Shown piece after piece: positions 54,468 through 63,202 of a stretch of 64,000 nt of DNA. Below the pieces are notes generated by a model that did no database searches, was not told the origin of the DNA, and saw only the letters and a program-made list of their open reading frames with translations. Source of the DNA: Kyrpidia spormannii (GTDB lineage Bacteria; Bacillota; Bacilli; Kyrpidiales; Kyrpidiaceae). A program made the position numbers and the translations under genes. The stretch lies in the NCBI RefSeq assembly GCF_002804065.1, contig NZ_CP024955.1:186001-250000 (forward strand). The letters run 5' to 3'. Positions within the stretch are counted from its first letter, which is position 1; the number at the start of each line of letters is the position of its first letter.

Positions 54468-54496
54468 GCATGGATCCTTTTCCATGGTACACACTA
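54468..54496 (+). promoter_or_regulatory. Sigma-G-like promoter of the gerK operon
   Basis: GCATG (54468-54472), a 17-base spacer and CACACTA (54490-54496) fit the forespore sigma-G/sigma-F pattern GNATR-N17/18-CATNNTA with one mismatch. Germinant receptor operons are normally sigma-G dependent. No sigma-A promoter is seen in the 54340-54571 gap. Confidence 0.5.
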
Positions 54497-54571
54497 ATTC
54501 CCAGGCGTGCCGGGGGATGACGGGCTCATGTGGAACCGCCAGGTTGACGGGGCCTGTGGGGGGTGGAAACC

Positions 54572-56413
54572 GTGTCCAATACTTCAGATCAGGAAGGATC
54601 GAAAAAAGGGTGGGGACCGGCGAAAAGCCGCCGAAAGGATGGCTCCTTCCGCCACCCCCTGCCTTTGCTCGGTCGAGGACGGGCCGCCCGGAGTCCCGGC
54701 CCCCAGGCCTCCGCCCGGGGGCAAGGGAGCGAAAGCCCGGACACCGGGTCTTCTTCGGGCGGGGACAGATCGGAAGACCGCTCCTCGCAGTCGGCGGCTT
54801 CTAAAAGCGCCGGTTCTCTTCTCAGGGATGTGAGCGGCGTAGTTCAGTGGATGCGGGATACCCTCGGACAAAGCGACGATTTTGTCGTGCGGGGGTTTTC
54901 GGTGTTCGGACGGTTTCCGGCTGCCCTTTTCTTTTTCTCCGCCATGGTGGAGTTGACCGTGGTGAACGAGGACATCCTCCGGCCCCTCATGGCCGGGCCC
55001 GCCCATCCACGGGATCGGAAACTCTCCCCCCCGGAACTGAAAAAGATCCTGCTGAACGAGACCATTTATCATTGCGAGACCCAATTGGAGCCCGATCCTC
55101 AAAAGGTGCAGGAAGCGGTGCTTCGGGGAGAGACGGCTATCGTCGTGGAAGGAATGGACGAGGCGATCCTTATCGACACCCGGACCATCGAAAAGCGGTC
55201 GGTGGACCAGCCTGAAACGGAACAGGTGATTCGCGGGGCCCGGGACGGGTTTATCGAGCTGATCAGCACGAACATCTCACTCTTGAGGTACCGCCTGCAA
55301 ACGCCGGATTTTCGCGTCAAAATGATCCAGTTGGGACGGGAGTCGAAGATTAAGACGGCGGTGTGCTATATCGAAGGGGTTGTGAACCCCGAGCTGGTCA
55401 AAGAGGTCTGGGAACGCATGTCGAAAATCACCATAGATGCCGTGGAGGCGGCGGGTTACATTGAACAGCTGATCGAGGATCACCACACATCCCCCTTCCC
55501 CCAAGTGCAGAATACCGAGCGTCCCGACAAGGCGGTGGCCTCCCTGCTGGAGGGCCGGGTGGTGATCCTGACGGACGGGACGCCCTTTGCCCTGATCGTC
55601 CCGGCTGTGTTCGCCCAGTTTCTCCAGACCATCGACGATTATTCCGAGCGGTTTCTCATGGCGAGCATGGTGCGCACCATCCGTTTTGTGGCGCTCATTT
55701 TCTCGCTGATTTTCCCGTCCCTGTACGTATCGTTAATTTCCTACAACCCCGAACTGATTCCGACCCGGTTTGCGGTGGCGGTGGCCGGGGGTCGGGCGGG
55801 GGTGCCCTTCCCCGCCGTCATTGAAGTGCTCATCATGGAGATTGCCATCGAGGTTCTCCGGGAGGCGACAATCCGCATGCCCGAGCAGGTGGGGGGCGCC
55901 CTGTCCATCGTCGGGGCCCTGGTGATTGGCCAGGCCGCCGTATCGGCTGGATTTGCCAGCCCGATCACCGTTGTCGTGGTGGCGCTGACCACCATTGGAT
56001 CCTTTGCCACCCCCGCCTACAGCGCGGCGGTGGCTCTGAGGATGCTGCGCTTCCCCCTCACCATCCTGGCGGGCATGTTCGGGCTGTATGGCGTGATGAT
56101 CGGGCTGATCGCCATCAGCAATCATCTCCTGTCCCTTCGTTCCTTCGGGGTTCCGTATTTTAGCCCCTTGGTCCCCACCGACTGGCAAGGGATCAAAGAC
56201 ACCCTCCTGCGCAGTCCGTTGTGGACATTGACCAAGCGGCCCGCCCATCTGTTCACCCGTAACCCGACCCGGGTTGGGAAGAAAACGATCCAAGCGATGA
56301 TGAGGCCGACCGGAAGTCCGCTACAGCCGTCCAAATACGTGAAGAAAGAGGGAGGGGCCGGTGCCGGGTCAAAAGCAGATCACCACAACCCAAGCGACGG
56401 CGGTGGTCATTAG
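54572..56413 (+). CDS. gerKA: Spore germination receptor A-subunit (GerKA family)
   Basis: The protein is 613 aa. About 85 N-terminal residues are low-complexity (Ser/Gly/Arg/Pro-rich). Then come the GerA N-domain (TETEQVIRGARDGFIELISTN-like, TSPFPQVQNTERPDKAVASLLEGRVVILTDGTPFALIVP) and the membrane domain (FPAVIEVLIMEIAIEVLREATIRMPEQVGG, SLRSFGVPYFSPLVP). GTG 54572 has a G-run 8 bases upstream; GTG 54563 lies inside it. Its 3' end overlaps gerKB by 53 bases. With KB and KC it forms a full receptor, unlike the gerA-gerB pair at 24275. Confidence 0.93.
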   Translation: MSNTSDQEGSKKGWGPAKSRRKDGSFRHPLPLLGRGRAARSPGPQASARGQGSESPDTGSSSGGDRSEDRSSQSAASKSAGSLLRDVSGVVQWMRDTLGQSDDFVVRGFSVFGRFPAALFFFSAMVELTVVNEDILRPLMAGPAHPRDRKLSPPELKKILLNETIYHCETQLEPDPQKVQEAVLRGETAIVVEGMDEAILIDTRTIEKRSVDQPETEQVIRGARDGFIELISTNISLLRYRLQTPDFRVKMIQLGRESKIKTAVCYIEGVVNPELVKEVWERMSKITIDAVEAAGYIEQLIEDHHTSPFPQVQNTERPDKAVASLLEGRVVILTDGTPFALIVPAVFAQFLQTIDDYSERFLMASMVRTIRFVALIFSLIFPSLYVSLISYNPELIPTRFAVAVAGGRAGVPFPAVIEVLIMEIAIEVLREATIRMPEQVGGALSIVGALVIGQAAVSAGFASPITVVVVALTTIGSFATPAYSAAVALRMLRFPLTILAGMFGLYGVMIGLIAISNHLLSLRSFGVPYFSPLVPTDWQGIKDTLLRSPLWTLTKRPAHLFTRNPTRVGKKTIQAMMRPTGSPLQPSKYVKKEGGAGAGSKADHHNPSDGGGH

Positions 56414-57491
56414 CACCGCCATCGGGGTCGGCGTCCTGTCCTTGCCATTTTTTGCTTCATCCTTGGCCGGATCCTCCGCCCCCTTGGCCACAGTTTTGGG
56501 CGTGGTGTTTGTCCTGATCGCTTTGGCGCTCAACACCGTAGTGAGCTTGCGGTTTTCGACCTTGTCGATGGTGCAGTACAGTGAGGAAGTTTTCGGACCG
56601 TGGATCGGCCGCATGGCGGGGCTGGGGATCGCGGCTTTGTTTCTCGGGCTCACGGCCCTGGCGGCCCGGGAGTTTGGGGAGATCGTGACCACCACGTTGC
56701 TCCACCGAACCCCCTTGGAGGTAATCCTTACTTTGACCTTGCTGATGGCGGCTGTGTCCAATCGGCACGACATCGCCACCTTTGCCTATATCCATTCGTT
56801 TTATCTGCCTTTTATTCTGATTCCCGCTTTCATCATGCTTACCATCGCGTTGCGCTATGGAGACCCTTTTCAGGTGATGCCCCTGTACAACGGTGAATGG
56901 TGGGGGATCGCCAAAGGGGCTTTGCTCACCGCTTCGTTGTTTCAGGGCGCCTTTATCATCACTGTGCTCATTCCCAGCATGTATCGGCCCCGGGCCGCCT
57001 GGATCGCCGTGACCCTCGGAATGGGCATCGTCGGCCTGCTGATGGTCATGGCGGTGGTGGCGGCGTTGACAGTGCTGGGCACCGAGGAGGCGAAGCAGTT
57101 TTTCTGGCCGACTCTCGAAATGATCCGATCCATGACTTTGCCCGGCGAGATCTTGGAGCGCATCGATGTTCTGTTGACCATCGTGTGGGTGGTGGCCGTG
57201 TACACGACGTTATTTTCGAGCTATTACCTGACCGTCTACGTTTTGGGGGAAATCGTGCGGCTCAAAGACCACCGGCCTTTTGCCTTGGCTGTGCTTCCGT
57301 TGATTGTCGGCTTGGCTCTTTTGCCGCAGGATGTGCACCAGCTCTACCGATGGATCGGCCGAGTGGGGTATTTTATCGACGCAGCATCGGTGGGGTATCC
57401 CACCATCGTGTTGATTCTGGCCTGGTTGCGCGGCAAAAGGGGGCGAGTGGCGGATGAAGGGTCGACGGTGGCGCCTCCGGGCGGGTCGTAA
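56361..57491 (+). CDS. gerKB: Spore germination receptor B-subunit (GerKB family)
   Basis: A 376-aa integral membrane protein with ten predicted segments of the APC/GerB type, opening ITTTQATAVVISTAIGVGVLSLP. It forms the germinant-binding subunit. GTG 56361 follows GAGGGAGGGG and starts 53 bases inside gerKA, so translation is coupled. It overlaps gerKC by 38 bases. Confidence 0.92.
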   Translation: MPGQKQITTTQATAVVISTAIGVGVLSLPFFASSLAGSSAPLATVLGVVFVLIALALNTVVSLRFSTLSMVQYSEEVFGPWIGRMAGLGIAALFLGLTALAAREFGEIVTTTLLHRTPLEVILTLTLLMAAVSNRHDIATFAYIHSFYLPFILIPAFIMLTIALRYGDPFQVMPLYNGEWWGIAKGALLTASLFQGAFIITVLIPSMYRPRAAWIAVTLGMGIVGLLMVMAVVAALTVLGTEEAKQFFWPTLEMIRSMTLPGEILERIDVLLTIVWVVAVYTTLFSSYYLTVYVLGEIVRLKDHRPFALAVLPLIVGLALLPQDVHQLYRWIGRVGYFIDAASVGYPTIVLILAWLRGKRGRVADEGSTVAPPGGS

Positions 57492-58818
57492 TCGGGATCT
57501 GAGGCCGCCCTCCGGAGGCCTGGCTGAGCCGGGGCGGGGGCTGCACGCCCCGGGGAGATGTTTCCGGACAGGGACACGGGTGATGGGGGTCGTCGGCCTC
57601 TGTGCGCTCATGCTGCCTCTCCTCACCGGGTGCTGGGACCGGCTGGAACTTGAACAGAGGGCCATGATTCTCGGGATCGCGGTGGATGAAGCCACCCCTG
57701 CAGATCTGCGGCAGGCCGGAACGACCCGCAAGTTGAGCCGGCCACCCCGGGGTGGTGGGGCGGCTCCGGTGCGCCTGACCGCCCAGATCGCCGTGCCCGG
57801 GCGGATACCTTTGGGGCCGGGCGATGGCGGCGGCGGGGGGAGCGGGGGTGGGGGCGGAGGAGGCGGAGCCGCCGGGCAGCGCCCGGTGTGGGTGCTTTCT
57901 GCCTCTGGATACACCATGGAAGATGCGGTGTCCAACTTGCAGAATCAGGTGGCCGAACCCCTTTTCTGGGGGCACCTGCGCATCCTCATCATGTCCGAGG
58001 CTGTGGCCCGGCGAGGGCCCTCGCCGATCAGCGATTGGTTGCGGCGAAACGCGGAGATCCGGAGGACCTTGTGGCTCACGGTGTCGAGAGGGGAAGCCGG
58101 GGCACTGATGCAGGCGACGCCGCCCCTGGAACGGGTTCCGGCCCTCTATCTTTGGAGCGCCCTCGCCAAAGCCCAACAGCTGGGGCGATTGCCTCTCGGC
58201 CATGCCAACATTTTTTGGCGGGCGCTTTCCACCACAGGGCAGGAGCCGAGCCTGCCCTACCTGGAGCTGCGCCAGCAGCAAAATATTTTCATCCGAGGCT
58301 TGGCGTATTTTCGTGGAAACCAGATGATCGGTACCCTGAACCCCTGGGAGGTCGGGGTGTTCATGACGGTGAAGGGTCTCAACCCCGCGGGGTACAGCGC
58401 CTATGTCCAGGTGCCCGGCACGGGTCAGTTTGTCATGATTCGGTCCACTTTGAGGAAATCCCATCTCGAGGTTTTTTGGGCGCAAAACCGGCCAGGCATC
58501 CGGGTGCGCAGTCATGTGGAAGCGATGGCATTGGAGAAAACCGGGAGACAAATCAATCTCAGTTCCGTGGCTCAGATGCGGGCTGTGGAAGCTTCGGCCG
58601 CCCGGGATCTGACTCGGGAGATCCAGGATCTGATTGGCCGGACCCAGCGGGACCGGTGTGACATCTTCGGCTTTGGCGAGTTGGTTCGGGCCCAGATGTA
58701 CGACTATTGGCAGCACAACGTCCGCACCAAAGCGGATTGGGACCGGATCTATGCCGAGATGCCGGTGGAAGTGGAGGTAACCGTGAATCTGCGCCGCACG
58801 GGCACGTTGAACCGGTAA
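57454..58818 (+). CDS. gerKC: Spore germination receptor C-subunit lipoprotein (GerKC family)
   Basis: The protein is 454 aa. The lipobox LPLLTGCWDRLELE (Cys about residue 60) is the GerC signature; the lipid-modified C subunit sits on the inner spore membrane. Further GerC blocks are ISDWLRRNAEIRRTLWLTVSRGEA and ESSLPYL-like. A striking poly-glycine insert (GGGGGSGGGGGGGG) lies at about 124-140, where other GerC proteins have no such run. The start is uncertain. ATG 57454 has GGGGGCGAG upstream but gives 44 basic residues before the signal peptide; GTG 57580 or ATG 57583 would start right before it. Confidence 0.88.
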   Translation: MKGRRWRLRAGRNRDLRPPSGGLAEPGRGLHAPGRCFRTGTRVMGVVGLCALMLPLLTGCWDRLELEQRAMILGIAVDEATPADLRQAGTTRKLSRPPRGGGAAPVRLTAQIAVPGRIPLGPGDGGGGGSGGGGGGGGAAGQRPVWVLSASGYTMEDAVSNLQNQVAEPLFWGHLRILIMSEAVARRGPSPISDWLRRNAEIRRTLWLTVSRGEAGALMQATPPLERVPALYLWSALAKAQQLGRLPLGHANIFWRALSTTGQEPSLPYLELRQQQNIFIRGLAYFRGNQMIGTLNPWEVGVFMTVKGLNPAGYSAYVQVPGTGQFVMIRSTLRKSHLEVFWAQNRPGIRVRSHVEAMALEKTGRQINLSSVAQMRAVEASAARDLTREIQDLIGRTQRDRCDIFGFGELVRAQMYDYWQHNVRTKADWDRIYAEMPVEVEVTVNLRRTGTLNR

Positions 58819-58883
58819 CGCCCGCCCCGGGAAAAACACGGCGTGCGGGGCCTTGGCGGCCAGAGGGCACAGAGAGGGGGGCG

Positions 58884-59093
58884 ATGATGGAAGCTTGGTG
58901 GAGCGACGCCGGGTATATCTCTGCCCTGTTCATTCTCACCGGTCTTGCGGTACTGCGGTTTGACGTCAGACCCTTTACAGACCGCCATATGGTCCGGGAG
59001 GCCGCCTGGGCCCGGGGGATCGGATGGCTGAATGTAGCCGCCGGCATTCTTCTGTATATCGCCAGGTGGGTTCACGATCGATGGTGGTTTTGA
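58884..59093 (+). CDS. Small membrane protein following gerKC (CLC_0170-like)
   Basis: A 69-aa product with two predicted membrane helices (YISALFILTGLAVLRF and GWLNVAAGILLYIARW). It resembles the short CLC_0170-type proteins seen near ger operons in spore formers, though the assignment is by memory only. AGAGAGGGGGG precedes ATG 58884 (or 58887). It lies 65 bases after gerKC and could be a fourth operon member. Small D-type subunits modulate some GerA receptors. Confidence 0.65.
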   Translation: MMEAWWSDAGYISALFILTGLAVLRFDVRPFTDRHMVREAAWARGIGWLNVAAGILLYIARWVHDRWWF

Positions 59094-59117
59094 GTTCTGA
59101 ACGGTCCGGATCGGCGA

Positions 59118-59161
59118 GAATCCGAACATTCCCGGAGCCGAGCCGTAGAACGTTCGCCTTT
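59118..59161. promoter_or_regulatory. Paired PurR boxes upstream of purE
   Basis: CCGAAC in an AAT-CCGAAC-ATT context (59119-59130) matches the PurBox AWWWCCGAACWWT well. A weaker inverted copy (ACGTTCGCCTTTT, about 59149-59161) follows with an 18-base gap, close to the 16-17 usual in Bacillus. The boxes end just before the -35 box of the purE promoter. PurR would repress when PRPP is low. Confidence 0.65.
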
Positions 59162-59164
59162 TCG

Positions 59165-59193
59165 TTGACAGGGGAAGAGGGGATTGATAGACT
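59165..59193 (+). promoter_or_regulatory. Sigma-A promoter of the pur operon
   Basis: TTGACA (59165-59170), exact -35, and TAGACT (59188-59193), with a 17-base spacer. Transcription would start near 59200 and include the riboswitch at 59231. Confidence 0.72.
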
Positions 59194-59230
59194 GAAAGGG
59201 CGCAAGGAGAAATCGACAGGTTGAGGCGAA

Positions 59231-59297
59231 CTCGTATATCCTCGGGAATCCGGCCCGAGAGTCTCTACCCGGCGACCGTGAATCGCCGGACTACGAG
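59231..59297 (+). ncRNA. Guanine riboswitch (purine family) upstream of purE
   Basis: P1 CTCGTA with TACGAG, P2 CTCGGG with CCCGAG, P3 GGCGA with TCGCC, core TCTCTACC and GGACTACG are all present. The specificity base is C, as in guanine aptamers. Guanine binding should stop transcription of purE onward. Confidence 0.94.
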
Positions 59298-59634
59298 GAA
59301 GCCGAGCCGCGCAAGCTGCTGTCCTGTCCACTTCCCGTTTGCCCGACACTCGCCCCTGGTTGGCGCACCGATGCCGCTTGCGATCAGGGGGTGCCTCAAG
59401 GGTTCGGGTGCCCTCAGTTTCCCGGGGGGCAACCGGGCTGCGGTGAGGTATGTCATGGGGAGTTGAGCCACGACTTGGAGTGTGGGCGATGGGGATGGGT
59501 GGGAGGGCGGGAACGGGTCAGGATGCCCGGGCGGCAGGTTTCACTCGGGGGAGCCTGGAGCCTGGGTTTTCTTGTGAAGGGACCTCACTGGTGGAATTCT
59601 ATAGAAAAAACTTGGCGACCTAGGAGGGAACAGC
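59298..59634 (+). other. Untranslated leader between riboswitch and purE
   Basis: A 337-base leader without a supported gene. CGCAAGC (about 59310) and GCTTGCG (about 59373) could form part of the expression platform, but no textbook terminator with a U tract was found. The purE ribosome site AGGAGGG ends about 7 bases before GTG 59635. Confidence 0.45.
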
Positions 59635-60153
59635 GTGAGTCAGCGGGTACTGATCGTGATGGGCAGTGATTCGGATCTCAAAGTCATGAAAGGGGCCTGC
59701 GATGCCCTCGATGCTCTCGGGGTCGAATACGAAGTTCGCATTTCTTCGGCGCATCGGGTGCCGGACAAGACGGCCCGGCTGGCCCGCGAGGCGGCGGCAG
59801 GCGGCTTCGGAGCGATTATCGCCGGGGCCGGCGGGGCGGCTCATCTCCCCGGGGTCGTGGCGGCGAATACGGTGCTGCCGGTCATCGGCGTCCCGATTGA
59901 GAGCGGGGGCCTAGGTGGAGTGGACGCCCTGTATGCCATCGTGCAGATGCCCCGGGGGATCCCCGTGGCCACCGTGGCCGTGAACGGGGCGTACAACGCC
60001 GGGCTCTTGGCGGCACAGATTCTGGCGGCGGGCGACCCGGAGTTGGGCCGGCGCCTGGTGGCGTACCGGGAATCTTTGGCCGCCCAGGTGGAGAAAAAAG
60101 ACGACGACCTGCAGCGCCTGGGCGTGGCGGGGTATTTGGCCGGGCGAGCCTAG
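59635..60153 (+). CDS. purE: N5-carboxyaminoimidazole ribonucleotide mutase (PurE)
   Basis: PurE moves the carboxyl group from N5-CAIR to CAIR in purine synthesis. The 172-aa protein has [24 protein letters not shown] (where most class-I enzymes have AHRTP), [16 protein letters not shown] and [36 protein letters not shown] precedes GTG 59635. It is followed by purB, not by purK as in Bacillus subtilis. Without PurK it may work directly with bicarbonate-derived CO2, or purK lies elsewhere. Confidence 0.95.
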   Translation: MSQRVLIVMGSDSDLKVMKGACDALDALGVEYEVRISSAHRVPDKTARLAREAAAGGFGAIIAGAGGAAHLPGVVAANTVLPVIGVPIESGGLGGVDALYAIVQMPRGIPVATVAVNGAYNAGLLAAQILAAGDPELGRRLVAYRESLAAQVEKKDDDLQRLGVAGYLAGRA

Positions 60154-60207
60154 AGGCCCGCAAGAAGGTCGGCTTCGGGATCGCCGGTCAATCAAGGAGG
60201 GATTCGG

Positions 60208-61524
60208 GTGATACCGCGGTACACACTGCCGGAGATGGCGGAGATTTGGACCGAACAGAACAAATTTCGCATGTGGCTGGAGGTGGAGCTTCTCGCCTGT
60301 GAGGCCTGGTCGGAGCTGGGCGTGATCCCCCCGGAGGATGTCCGGGCCCTTCGGCAGAACGCCCGCTTTGACGTCCGGCGCATCGCTGAAATCGAACGGG
60401 AAACCCGCCACGATGTGGTGGCCTTTACCCGGGCGGTATCCGAGTCTCTCGGGCCGGAGCGCAAATGGGTCCATTACGGCCTGACGTCGACGGATGTGGT
60501 GGACACGGCGTTGTCGGCTTTGCTAAAGCAGGCCAACGAGCGGATCCTGCCAGAAGTGCATCGTTTGATCGAAACACTTGCACAACTCGCGAAAAAATAT
60601 AAATATACTGTCATGATGGGCCGCACCCACGGGGTTCACGCCGAACCCACCACCTTTGGGCTGAAAGCGGCCCTTTGGTATGCCGAGATGCAGCGCAACC
60701 TGAAGCGGCTGGAAGAGGCGGCGGAGCAGGTCCGGGTGGGGAAAATTTCCGGGGCCGTGGGGACCTACGCGAATATCGATCCTTTTGTGGAAGCCTATGT
60801 GTGCCGGAATCTGGGCCTCGAGCCGGCCCCCATCTCCACCCAGACGCTCCAGCGGGACCGGCACGCCCACTACATCGCCATGATCGCTCTCACCGCCACG
60901 ACCCTGGACAAAATCGCCACGGAGATCCGGGCTCTGCAGAAGACGGAGGTCCGGGAGGTGGAAGAGCCTTTTTACAAAGGCCAAAAGGGTTCGTCGGCGA
61001 TGCCCCACAAGCGCAATCCGGTCAGCTGCGAGCAGATCTCCGGCCTGGCCCGAGTATTGCGGGGGTTTGTGGTGCCCGCCATGGAAGATGTGCCCCTGTG
61101 GCACGAGCGGGATATCTCCCATTCTTCCGTGGAGCGGGTCATGCTGCCGGACGCGACGATCCTCATTCATTATCTACTTCGCAAGATGACGGGGATTCTT
61201 CGGGATTTGACGGTGTTCCCGGAGAATATGCGGCGCAACATGGACAAGACCTTTGGGTTGATTTACTCCCAGCGGGTGCTGTTGGCCCTCATCGACAAGG
61301 GCGCCACCCGGGAGAAAGCTTACGACGCCGTTCAGTCCCGGGCCATGCAGGCCTGGGAGGAGCAGCGGCCCTTTCGGGAGCTGCTGGAGGCCGACCCGTG
61401 GATATCGTCGCAGCTCGGCCGGGAGGAATTGGACGATTGTTTTGATCCCAAGTGGCACCTCAAGCACGTGGATGAGATTTTTGAGCGGTTGGGGCTCGAT
61501 GACGACCCCAAGGCGCGGGACTGA
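60208..61524 (+). CDS. purB: Adenylosuccinate lyase
   Basis: PurB splits SAICAR and adenylosuccinate, releasing fumarate. The 438-aa protein has [33 protein letters not shown], the catalytic serine loop [15 protein letters not shown], and [21 protein letters not shown] 60208 has AAGGAGG about 7 bases upstream. It continues the pur operon 54 bases after purE. Confidence 0.97.
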   Translation: MIPRYTLPEMAEIWTEQNKFRMWLEVELLACEAWSELGVIPPEDVRALRQNARFDVRRIAEIERETRHDVVAFTRAVSESLGPERKWVHYGLTSTDVVDTALSALLKQANERILPEVHRLIETLAQLAKKYKYTVMMGRTHGVHAEPTTFGLKAALWYAEMQRNLKRLEEAAEQVRVGKISGAVGTYANIDPFVEAYVCRNLGLEPAPISTQTLQRDRHAHYIAMIALTATTLDKIATEIRALQKTEVREVEEPFYKGQKGSSAMPHKRNPVSCEQISGLARVLRGFVVPAMEDVPLWHERDISHSSVERVMLPDATILIHYLLRKMTGILRDLTVFPENMRRNMDKTFGLIYSQRVLLALIDKGATREKAYDAVQSRAMQAWEEQRPFRELLEADPWISSQLGREELDDCFDPKWHLKHVDEIFERLGLDDDPKARD

Positions 61525-61550
61525 GAGGCACACTTCAAGGGAGGGGCTTG

Positions 61551-62264
61551 ATGATGGAGAAGCGGGACATGTTGTACGAGGGCAAAGCGAAGAAAGTTTT
61601 CAAGACGGATGATCCCAATTTGTACGTCATTGAATACAAAGACGACGCCACGGCGTTCAACGGGCAAAAACGCGATCAGATCGCCGGCAAGGGCGAGTTG
61701 AACAACAAGATCAGCGCCTTGTTTTTCGAACTTCTGCGATCCAAGGGACTGGACAGCCATTACGTGAAGCGCCTGTCGGACCGGGAACAGCTGGTTCGCC
61801 GGGTGACGATCATCCCCTTGGAAGTGGTGGTGCGGAACATCGCCGCGGGCAGCCTGGCCAAGCGACTGGGCTGGGAAGAGGGCCGGGAGTTGCCCCGGCC
61901 GGTGGTGGAATTCTATTACAAGAGCGATGAGTTGGGGGATCCGCTCATCAACGAGTCCCACATCGCCGTCCTCGGGGTGGCCACCCCGGAGCAACTTGAT
62001 GATATCACCACCCAAGCGCTGAAAATCAACGAGATCCTCACGGCGTATCTGAGGGCGCGGAACATCCTGCTGGTGGATTTCAAGCTGGAGTTTGGGCTGG
62101 ACGCCGAGGGCCGGGTGCTTTTGGCGGATGAGATTTCGCCGGACACCTGCCGGTTCTGGGATGCCACCACCCGGGAGAAGCTCGACAAAGACCGGTTTCG
62201 CCGGGATCTGGGCGGGGTTGAGGAAGCTTACGAAGAAGTTCTTCACCGGCTGGGAGGTCAATGA
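61551..62264 (+). CDS. purC: SAICAR synthetase
   Basis: PurC joins CAIR and aspartate with ATP to form SAICAR. The 237-aa protein has [50 protein letters not shown] and [12 protein letters not shown] with [18 protein letters not shown] 61551 or ATG 61554 is the start (AAGGGAGGGG upstream); TTG 61548 is too close to it. It ends one base before the purS start codon. Confidence 0.96.
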   Translation: MMEKRDMLYEGKAKKVFKTDDPNLYVIEYKDDATAFNGQKRDQIAGKGELNNKISALFFELLRSKGLDSHYVKRLSDREQLVRRVTIIPLEVVVRNIAAGSLAKRLGWEEGRELPRPVVEFYYKSDELGDPLINESHIAVLGVATPEQLDDITTQALKINEILTAYLRARNILLVDFKLEFGLDAEGRVLLADEISPDTCRFWDATTREKLDKDRFRRDLGGVEEAYEEVLHRLGGQ

Positions 62265-62519
62265 ATGTTTCGGGCGCGGGTGTATGTGACCCTGAAGGCG
62301 AGCGTGTTGGATCCCCAGGGCAGCGCCGTGGAGCGGGCTTTGCACGCCCTGGGCTACGAGGAGGTCCGGGGGGTGCGGATCGGGAAGGCCATCGACGTGA
62401 CCCTGGAGGCGCCGGATGAGAAGAGCGCCCGGGAGCGGGTTGAAGCCATGTGTCGGGAGCTTCTGGCGAACCCGGTGATGGAAACCTTTGAGATCGAAGC
62501 CGTTGAGGCGGAGGGATGA
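62265..62519 (+). CDS. purS: FGAM synthase subunit PurS
   Basis: An 84-aa structural subunit that links PurL and PurQ and helps channel ammonia. It has [26 protein letters not shown] and [15 protein letters not shown], typical of PurS. It starts right after the purC stop and its stop overlaps the purQ start by 4 bases. Confidence 0.95.
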   Translation: MFRARVYVTLKASVLDPQGSAVERALHALGYEEVRGVRIGKAIDVTLEAPDEKSARERVEAMCRELLANPVMETFEIEAVEAEG

Positions 62520-63202
62520 GCGTGCGGGTGGCGGTGGTGCAGTTCCCCGGGTCGAACTGTGACATGGACACGGTGATGGCCCTCCGGGATGTGACCGGAG
62601 CCGAGCCGGATCTGGTGTGGCACGGGCGGCGGGATCTGTCCGATTACGGGGCGATTTTTCTGCCCGGGGGGTTTTCCTATGGAGATTATCTGCGGGCCGG
62701 GGCCATCGCCCGGTTTGCCGAGGCGATGGACGGGGTGCGAAAAGCGGCGGAAGACGGGCGGCTGGTGATCGGGATTTGCAACGGGTTTCAAATCCTTCTG
62801 GAGGCGGGGCTTTTGCCCGGGGCGATGTTGCACAATGACCATCTGCAGTTTCGCTGTGCCATCGTGCCGGTGCGGGTGGAGCGAACGGACACGCCATTTA
62901 CGTCAAAATACGCGCCCGGCCAGGTGCTCAGGCTGCCCATTGCCCACGGCGAAGGGAATTATTACGCCGATGACGAGACCTTGGAGGCTCTGGAGCGAAA
63001 TCGTCAGGTGGTGTTTCGGTATGCCGGGGAGAACCCGAACGGCTCGCGCCACGACATCGCCGGGATTGTCAACGAGGCGGGCAATGTGCTGGGGATGATG
63101 CCCCACCCCGAGCGGGCGGTGCACCGGTTGTTGGGCTCCGAAGACGGCCGGGCGATGATCGAGGCGATTTGGCAGGCGGGGAGGGAACGACAGCTTGTCT
63201 AA
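62516..63202 (+). CDS. purQ: FGAM synthase glutaminase subunit PurQ
   Basis: This class-I glutaminase of 228 aa supplies ammonia to PurL. It has [33 protein letters not shown], nucleophile Cys in [19 protein letters not shown], and [14 protein letters not shown] with the His-Glu pair. ATG 62516 overlaps purS (ATGA). It overlaps purL by 8 bases. Confidence 0.97.
   Translation: MSVRVAVVQFPGSNCDMDTVMALRDVTGAEPDLVWHGRRDLSDYGAIFLPGGFSYGDYLRAGAIARFAEAMDGVRKAAEDGRLVIGICNGFQILLEAGLLPGAMLHNDHLQFRCAIVPVRVERTDTPFTSKYAPGQVLRLPIAHGEGNYYADDETLEALERNRQVVFRYAGENPNGSRHDIAGIVNEAGNVLGMMPHPERAVHRLLGSEDGRAMIEAIWQAGRERQLV

Noticed and set aside
57373..58839. Minus-strand open frame of 488 aa over gerKC
   Set aside because: Pro/Arg/His-rich antisense shadow; gerKC has its lipobox and family blocks.
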